Source of the DNA: UMGS1883 sp045636425
GTDB lineage: Bacteria; Bacillota; Clostridia; UMGS1883
Direction of reading: 5' to 3'
NCBI GenBank assembly: GCA_045636425.1
Contig: JAZTXM010000005.1
Span: 39,563 to 103,562, forward strand
Length of the DNA stretch: 64,000 nucleotides
Positions 59,236 to 64,000 of the stretch are shown here, piece by piece. Numbering within the stretch: the stretch's first letter is position 1; every line of letters begins with the position of its first letter. The position numbers and the translations under genes were made by a program. The notes under the pieces were generated by a model that was given only the letters and a program-made list of their open reading frames with translations, was not told the origin of the DNA and did not search any database.

Positions 59236-60240
59236 ATGCACAATGCAGGAAACGGAACAGTAATTTTTGATGAAAAACCTTCAATTTTGTCATATGCGGC
59301 AGTAGTGGGAAAAAAAGAGGGAGACGGCCCTCTGGGAAAATATTTTGATGAGATAGAAACCGATGCATATTTCGGAAAGCCTTCCTGGGAGAAGGCGGAA
59401 AGCGAAAATTTACGCAGAAGTGTGATGCACACCCTTGAAAAGGGAAGCTTCACTCCTGAAGATATGGATTTTGCAATTTCGGGAGATTTGCTTAACCAAT
59501 GTATTTCCTCGGGCTATGCCTTAAGAGGGCTTAAAATTCCTTTTTTCGGTGTGTACGGCGCATGTTCAACCATGGCGGAAAGCCTTGTACTGGCAAGCCT
59601 CATTATTTCGGGAGGCGGTGCAAAAAACATACTCTGTGCCACCAGCAGCCATTTTTGCAGTGCGGAAAAGCAGTTCAGAACCCCTCTTGAATACGGCGGT
59701 CAGCGTACCCCCAACGCACAGTGGACGGTCACGGGCAGCGGAAGTGTGGTTGTTTCCGACGCAGAGGGCGGCCCCTCAATAGAAGCGGTAACTTGCGGCA
59801 GAATCATAGATTTGGGTGTTACCGACGTTGGCAATATGGGTGCGGCTATGGCGCCGGCATTCGTGGATACAATAAAGAGGCATCTTAATGCACTTAAAAG
59901 GGACATTTCTTATTATGACCTGATTTTATCGGGGGATTTGGGGATTATAGGAAAAAGCATTGCCAAGGAGCTTTTTTTAAAAGAGGGAATTGATGCGGGA
60001 GATAAATACGATGACTGCGGTGCAATGATTTTTGACCCCAATCTTCAGGACACCCATGCAGGCGGAAGCGGATGCGGATGTGCCGCCAGTGTACTTTGCG
60101 GATATATTCTGCCCGAAATGCAGAAAGGAAACTTAAAGAAAGTTCTTTTTGCCGCTACGGGGGCACTCATGAGCCCCACCTCTACCATGCAGGGGGAAAG
60201 TATACCCTCAATTTCGCATGCAATTTCTATTGAGGCATAA
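59236..60240 (+). CDS. spoVAD: Stage V sporulation protein AD
   Basis: 334 residues from ATG 59236 (GAAAGG 9 bases upstream; ATG 59227 touches it). Thiolase-like fold without catalysis; binds dipicolinate. FDEKPSILSYAAVVGKKEGDGPLGKYFD, GVYGACSTMAESLVLASL, GQRTPNAQWTVTGSG and GGSGCGCAASVL are conserved. spoVAE, the expected third gene, is not next; a deacetylase gene follows. Confidence 0.95.
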   Translation: MHNAGNGTVIFDEKPSILSYAAVVGKKEGDGPLGKYFDEIETDAYFGKPSWEKAESENLRRSVMHTLEKGSFTPEDMDFAISGDLLNQCISSGYALRGLKIPFFGVYGACSTMAESLVLASLIISGGGAKNILCATSSHFCSAEKQFRTPLEYGGQRTPNAQWTVTGSGSVVVSDAEGGPSIEAVTCGRIIDLGVTDVGNMGAAMAPAFVDTIKRHLNALKRDISYYDLILSGDLGIIGKSIAKELFLKEGIDAGDKYDDCGAMIFDPNLQDTHAGGSGCGCAASVLCGYILPEMQKGNLKKVLFAATGALMSPTSTMQGESIPSISHAISIEA

Positions 60241-60283
60241 AAAAGGCAAAGCCTCCATAGTATGTAGTAAAGAGGTGATTCAA

Positions 60284-60973
60284 TTGAAAAATAAGCCTGT
60301 TAAATATATCTTAATGGCGGCGGCACTAATGCTACCGCTGTTTTTGTTTCTGCATCATGTCTTTGCAAAAGAGGAACAAAAATACGCCTATATAACCTTT
60401 GATGACGGGCCCACATTAAATACGCCCGAGATAGTCGAAACTCTGGAGCAATATGGTGCCAGGGCTACTTTTTTTGTGCTTGAGGAAAGAATTGTCCGCT
60501 ACCCCGACTTTATAAAGAAAATACACCACGCAAAAAATGCAATCGGGCTTCACGGAGTAAGCCACAGCGAGGCAATTTATTATACCCCGAATTCTCCGCT
60601 TGAGGAAATGGAGAAAGCCAACAAGGCTCTGGAAAATGTCTTAGGAAAAAGGAGCAAGCTTGTAAGGGTTCCTTTCGGGTCTGCGTACCGCCTCACAAAG
60701 AATCAGGCAAAAATTTTGGAAAACCACGGCTACAAAATATGGGACTGGAATGTGGATCCCCGTGACAGCGTGGGGCAAATCATTCCCGAAAGGGTAATGG
60801 CAAACCTTCGCCGTGACCTTAAAAAATGCAAGGGCGACGCCGTAATTTTACTGCACGACAGAAAAAGCACTGCAAGGCTTTTGCCTCAAATACTGGAGTG
60901 CTTAAAAGAGGAAGGATATACTATGCTTCCCCTTTCGGAAAGGCAGATACCGCTGAATCAATTGAGAAAGTAA
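60284..60973 (+). CDS. Polysaccharide deacetylase (NodB homology), membrane-anchored
   Basis: 229 residues from TTG 60284 with AGAGGTGA 6 bases upstream. One N-terminal membrane segment (about 7-23), then NodB motifs: ITFDDGPTLNTPEIV (motif 1, metal Asp), HGVSHSE (motif 2), VRVPFGSAY (motif 3, usually RxPxG), WDWNVDP and VILLHDRKST (motif 5). Likely removes acetyl groups from peptidoglycan, possibly in cortex (PdaA-like) given the spoVA neighbours. Confidence 0.9.
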   Translation: MKNKPVKYILMAAALMLPLFLFLHHVFAKEEQKYAYITFDDGPTLNTPEIVETLEQYGARATFFVLEERIVRYPDFIKKIHHAKNAIGLHGVSHSEAIYYTPNSPLEEMEKANKALENVLGKRSKLVRVPFGSAYRLTKNQAKILENHGYKIWDWNVDPRDSVGQIIPERVMANLRRDLKKCKGDAVILLHDRKSTARLLPQILECLKEEGYTMLPLSERQIPLNQLRK

Positions 60974-61065
60974 GAAAATTTGACATTTAAAAAGGTTAAC
61001 CCAAATTTCACTTTTGGTCGCAAAAGAATAAAACTTTTGTAAAGGATTATTTTTAGAATTTTGTA

Positions 61066-61094
61066 TTGACAAAATAATCCTCTTGTGTTAAGAT
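61066..61094 (+). promoter_or_regulatory. rpsO promoter
   Basis: TTGACA (61066-61071), 17-base spacer, TAAGAT (61089-61094). Confidence 0.85.
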
Positions 61095-61100
61095 GATAGA

Positions 61101-61198
61101 CGGCATATTATCCGGTTGCTATGGTTTGAGGTTTCTCCAACCCTTATCTTGGAACTCGGAGTTTTTGCCGAAAATATTATTTAGGAGGTTTCTTTATT
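61101..61198 (+). promoter_or_regulatory. rpsO: Structured rpsO leader (probable S15 autoregulation)
   Basis: Outer stem CGGCA (61101-61105)/TGCCG (61166-61170) encloses hairpin GGTTTGAG-GTTT-CTCCAACC (61125-61144; one mismatch) and AACT-CGG-AGTT. A three-way junction at the start of the transcript is the general form of S15-binding leaders in Bacillota; the match to a specific class was not tested. Confidence 0.65.
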
Positions 61199-61462
61199 AT
61201 GTTAAAGGAAACAAAGCAGAGCATTATCGATCAGTACAAGCTTCACGAGGGTGACACAGGTTCTCCCGAGGTTCAGATTGCTATTCTCACAGAGAGAATC
61301 AATCACCTCAACGAGCATCTCAAGGTTTACAAGAAGGACCATCACTCAAGACGCGGTCTTCTCAAGATGGTTGGTCAGAGAAGAGGTCTTCTCAACTACC
61401 TTACAAAGGTTGACATCAACCGTTACCGTGCAATCGTTGAAAAGCTCGGTCTGAGAAAGTAA
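61199..61462 (+). CDS. rpsO: 30S ribosomal protein S15
   Basis: 87 residues. HEGDTGSPEVQIAILTERINHLNEHLKVYKKDHHSRRGLLKMVGQRRGLLNYL is the canonical S15 core that binds 16S rRNA. TTAGGAGG upstream. Followed by pnp, the usual order. Confidence 0.99.
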   Translation: MLKETKQSIIDQYKLHEGDTGSPEVQIAILTERINHLNEHLKVYKKDHHSRRGLLKMVGQRRGLLNYLTKVDINRYRAIVEKLGLRK

Positions 61463-61484
61463 TCTCAAAATAATTTGATTGGTA

Positions 61485-61516
61485 TATGTCGGAGAGGCTT
61501 GGGTTTCTCCGACATA
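61485..61516 (+). terminator. Hairpin after rpsO
   Basis: TATGTCGGAGA (61485-61495) pairs perfectly with TCTCCGACATA (61506-61516). No clear T-run follows, so it may be a 3'-end-protecting or partial terminator. Confidence 0.6.
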
Positions 61517-61545
61517 TTAAAGTCAAAAAATTTTCCCGCAGGTAA

Positions 61546-61641
61546 TCGAAAGGGCGGTTACGCTTAGGTGTTTACCACTTACTAAAGGGAATAAGGACAA
61601 GCTTGTTCTTTTTAGTAAGTGATAAACGACTACCCTTTCGA
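61546..61641 (+). promoter_or_regulatory. pnp: Long nested stem in the pnp leader
   Basis: TCGAAAGGG (61546-61554) with CCCTTTCGA (61633-61641), extended by GGT/ACT; inside, 17 bp with one mismatch: GTTTAcCACTTACTAAA (61570-61586)/TTTAGTAAGTGaTAAAC (61611-61627); apical AAGGACAAG/CTTGTTCTT. It ends 18 bases before the pnp ribosome site. In E. coli a long pnp leader stem is cut by RNase III for PNPase autoregulation; a similar role here is inferred. Confidence 0.75.
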
Positions 61642-61671
61642 ACAAAATATATTTTATTTGGAGGTATAGTT

Positions 61672-63777
61672 ATGTTTAAGACTTTTGAAACAGAGTTCTG
61701 CGGCAGACCCCTTGTTGTTGAAACAGGTAAAATGGCACAGCTTGCAGGCGGAAGCTGTCTTGTTCGCTACGGCGAAACTGTTGTTCACGCAACTGCTACA
61801 GCTTCAGCAAAGCCCAGAGAGGGTGTTGATTTCTTCCCTCTGGCAGTAGATTACGAGGAGAAGCTTTATGCCGTTGGTAAAATCCCCGGCAGCTTCTTAA
61901 AGAGAGAGGGTCGTCCCACTGAGAAAGCAATCCTTGCTTCAAGATGTATCGACCGTCCCATTCGTCCTCTTTTCCCCAAGGACCTTCGTAACGACGTTGC
62001 AGTTGTTACCACAGTTATGAGCGTTGAGCCTGATAACGATCCCGTTGTAACGGCTATGATCGGTGCTTCTATCGCGATTTCTATTTCTTCCGTACCCTTT
62101 GCAGGTCCTATCGCAGGTGCAACCGTTGGTCTTGTTGACGGCAAGGTTGTGGTTAATCCTACAAAAGAACAGCGTGAAAAGAGCGAGATGTTCCTCACAA
62201 TCGCAGGTACAAAGGAAAAGGTTAACATGATTGAGGCAGGTGCAAACCAGGTGCCCGAGGATTTAATGTTTGAGGGTATCATGGCAGCACACGCTGAAAT
62301 CGCTAAAATGTGCGAATTTATCGAGGGTATTCAGAAAGAAATCGGAAAGCCCAAGTTCGATTATGAGCATATGGAGGTTCCCGAGGACGTTTACGAGGCA
62401 GTTAAGGAAATTGCTATCGAAAAGGTAAGAGCGGCTCTTGATACAGATGATAAGAATATCCGTGAAGAAAACCTTAAAGAAGTTTACAGCTTTGTTTATG
62501 AAGCGCTTGCTGATAGATTCCCTGAAATGGAAGGCGTAATTGACGAAGCTTTGTACAAGCTCCAGAAATATGTTGTTCGCCGCTGGATTCTCGACGATGG
62601 AAAGCGTGTTGACGGACGTGGTCTTGATGACATCCGCCCCCTTGCATCCGAGGTTGGAATTCTTCCCCGTACACACGGAAGCGGTATGTTTACACGCGGA
62701 CAGACACAGGTTCTTACAACCTGTACTCTCGGTATGGTTTCCGAGGAACAGCTTCTTGACGGCATTGATGACGAGGAAACAAAGAGATATATGCACCACT
62801 ACAATTTCCCCTCCTACTCCGTTGGCGAAACAAGAGCAAGCCGCGGCCCCGGAAGAAGAGAAATCGGTCACGGTGCACTTGCCGAGAAGGCACTTGTTCC
62901 CGTTATTCCCTCAACAGAGGAATTCCCCTACACACTCCGTCTTGTATCCGAGGTTCTTTCTTCCAACGGTTCTACTTCTCAGGGTAGTATCTGCGGAAGC
63001 ACACTTGCACTTATGGATGCAGGCGTTCCCATTAAAGCACCCGTTGCAGGTATCTCCTGCGGTCTTGTAACCGAGGGCGACCGCTACATCACAATGGTTG
63101 ACATTCAGGGTCTTGAAGACTTCTTCGGCGATATGGACTTTAAGGTAGCAGGTACAAAGGATGGTATCACAGCTATCCAGGTGGATATTAAGATTGACGG
63201 TCTTAAGCCCGAAATCATCCGTGAAGCTCTTGAAAAGACAAGGGCTGCACGTATCAAGATTCTTGACGAGTGTATGCTTCCCTGCATAGCTGAGCCTCGC
63301 TGTGAGCTTTCAAAGTATGCTCCCAAGATTATCTCTACAACAATCGACCCCGAAAAGATTCGTGAGGTTATCGGCAGCGGCGGTAAAGTAATTCAGAGAA
63401 TTGTTGCTGAAACAGGCGTTAAAATCGATATTGAAGAAGACGGAACAGTATTCTTTGCAACAACAGACAGCGAAGCGGCCCAAAAGGCACTTCGCATTGT
63501 ACGCGGTATTGCAGGCGATATTGAAATCGGTGATATTTTCAGTGCCACCGTTACCAAGATTATGGACTTCGGTGCATTTGTTGAATATCTCCCCGGCAAG
63601 GAAGGTCTTGTTCATATCAGCAAGTTAGACACCAATCGCGTGGAAAAGGTTACCGATGTGGTAAATGTGGGTGACCGAATCAACGTTATGCTTGTAGAGG
63701 TTGACCGTATGGGACGCTACAACTTCTCAAGAAAAGATGCTCTCCTTGTTGGCGAAGGCGAGAAGACAGAAGAGTAA
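61672..63777 (+). CDS. pnp: Polyribonucleotide nucleotidyltransferase (PNPase)
   Basis: 701 residues from ATG 61672 (GGAGGT 7 bases upstream; the frame extends to a TTG at 61603 inside the leader stem). Two RNase PH domains (second starts near KRVDGRGLDDIRPLASEVG), KH (IREVIGSGGKVIQRIVAETGVKIDIEEDG) and S1 (GDIFSATVTKIMDFGAFVEYLPGKEGLVHISKL). 3'-to-5' phosphorolytic RNA decay. Confidence 0.98.
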   Translation: MFKTFETEFCGRPLVVETGKMAQLAGGSCLVRYGETVVHATATASAKPREGVDFFPLAVDYEEKLYAVGKIPGSFLKREGRPTEKAILASRCIDRPIRPLFPKDLRNDVAVVTTVMSVEPDNDPVVTAMIGASIAISISSVPFAGPIAGATVGLVDGKVVVNPTKEQREKSEMFLTIAGTKEKVNMIEAGANQVPEDLMFEGIMAAHAEIAKMCEFIEGIQKEIGKPKFDYEHMEVPEDVYEAVKEIAIEKVRAALDTDDKNIREENLKEVYSFVYEALADRFPEMEGVIDEALYKLQKYVVRRWILDDGKRVDGRGLDDIRPLASEVGILPRTHGSGMFTRGQTQVLTTCTLGMVSEEQLLDGIDDEETKRYMHHYNFPSYSVGETRASRGPGRREIGHGALAEKALVPVIPSTEEFPYTLRLVSEVLSSNGSTSQGSICGSTLALMDAGVPIKAPVAGISCGLVTEGDRYITMVDIQGLEDFFGDMDFKVAGTKDGITAIQVDIKIDGLKPEIIREALEKTRAARIKILDECMLPCIAEPRCELSKYAPKIISTTIDPEKIREVIGSGGKVIQRIVAETGVKIDIEEDGTVFFATTDSEAAQKALRIVRGIAGDIEIGDIFSATVTKIMDFGAFVEYLPGKEGLVHISKLDTNRVEKVTDVVNVGDRINVMLVEVDRMGRYNFSRKDALLVGEGEKTEE

Positions 63778-63789
63778 TAATAATAATTA

Positions 63790-63823
63790 AACGGAGTGTC
63801 CCGGGGGGGCACTCCGTTATTTT
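63790..63823 (+). terminator. Terminator after pnp
   Basis: AACGGAGTG (63790-63798)/CACTCCGTT (63810-63818) with a G-rich loop, followed by ATTTTAT. Confidence 0.85.
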
Positions 63824-63840
63824 ATATTAACGGGGAAATT

Positions 63841-64000
63841 ATGTATAAAATTCATTGTTTGAAAAACGGTATGCGGCTCGTTTATGAAAAGATGCCGCAT
63901 ACTAACACCGTGAGTATCGGTATTTTTGTCAAAAGCGGAAGTATGTACGAGACTGCAAAAGAAAACGGAATAAGCCACTTTATTGAGCATATGCTTTTTA
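63841..64000 (+). CDS. M16-family zinc peptidase, N-terminus only
   Basis: First 53 residues from ATG 63841: MYKIHCLKNGMRLVYEKMPH, then VSIGIFVKSGSMYETAKENGISHFIEHMLF, with the inverted zinc motif HFIEH characteristic of pitrilysin/insulinase peptidases. A PNPase-M16 gene order is common in Bacillota (YmxG/MlpA). The rest lies outside the window. Confidence 0.93.
   Translation, partial: MYKIHCLKNGMRLVYEKMPHTNTVSIGIFVKSGSMYETAKENGISHFIEHMLF

Noticed and set aside
61603..61671. N-terminal extension of pnp from TTG 61603
   Set aside because: Falls in the leader stem; ATG 61672 has GGAGGT and fits the family start.
1..64000. CRISPR array, tRNA or rRNA genes, prophage
   Set aside because: None seen: no regularly spaced repeats, no tRNA-like T-arms, no phage structural genes.

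Overview
The window is a chromosomal segment around the replication origin of a low-to-moderate-GC, spore-forming Bacillota bacterium, most likely class Clostridia. Evidence: the canonical rpmH-rnpA-yidD-yidC-khpB-mnmE-mnmG-rsmG-noc-parA-parB cluster running away from dnaA-dnaN, spore genes (ypeB, spoVAC, spoVAD, a SpoVB-like flippase, a YtvI-like protein), the Gram-positive ctsR-mcsA-mcsB-clpC operon, AGGAGG ribosome sites, frequent TTG starts and near-consensus sigma-A promoters. Genus cannot be fixed from the sequence.

Layout. 1-2702: dnaN (cut by the window edge) and dnaA on the minus strand, with AT-rich putative oriC spacers on both sides of dnaA. 2703-13576: ribosomal L34, RNase P, membrane insertion, tRNA modification and chromosome-partitioning genes, with three perfect parS sites (10388, 10434, 13561), then serS. 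13587-24777: mostly minus strand: YtvI-like transporter, phosphoglycerate mutase, (plus-strand ypeB), a polar amino-acid ABC transporter, and a transcription unit EIIC-dusB-proB-proA-proC. 24930-29986: ferredoxin, methyltransferase, rsmI, then the ACT/hom/ask aspartate-family unit. 30333-33431: two xre-like regulators and comEC with a 94-bp direct duplication that leaves a comEC fragment. 33575-39524: rlmB, an ACT protein, a secreted phosphodiester-glycosidase-like protein, a HAD phosphatase and a GH3 enzyme. 39804-44349: ctsR operon. 44581-51463: ATP-type PFK, dGTPase, glucokinase, PPi-type PFK, mutS2. 51588-52937: gdhA.

52974-55544 is the accessory part: a complete IS3-family element that has split the gdhA terminator, a candidate structured RNA with its own promoter and terminator, a small membrane protein and a Phd-Doc toxin-antitoxin pair with a 14-bp operator palindrome. 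After this come a C_GCAxxG_C_C protein, a UPF0340 protein, the SpoVB-like flippase, spoVAC-spoVAD (no spoVAE adjacent), a polysaccharide deacetylase, rpsO and pnp with elaborate structured leaders, and the start of an M16 peptidase gene.

The most interesting unexplained signals are (1) a ~187-nt intergenic element present three times (26764, 30015, 39555) with a long-range closing stem, a three-way junction and paired base changes between copies; (2) the 54401-54555 candidate RNA with a 12-bp closing stem, an apical loop able to pair with its own 3' region, and a terminator; (3) the IS3 insertion exactly in a terminator loop, with a ribosome-site-masking hairpin at the element's end; (4) the nested long stem in the pnp leader; and (5) the xre/comEC junction duplication.
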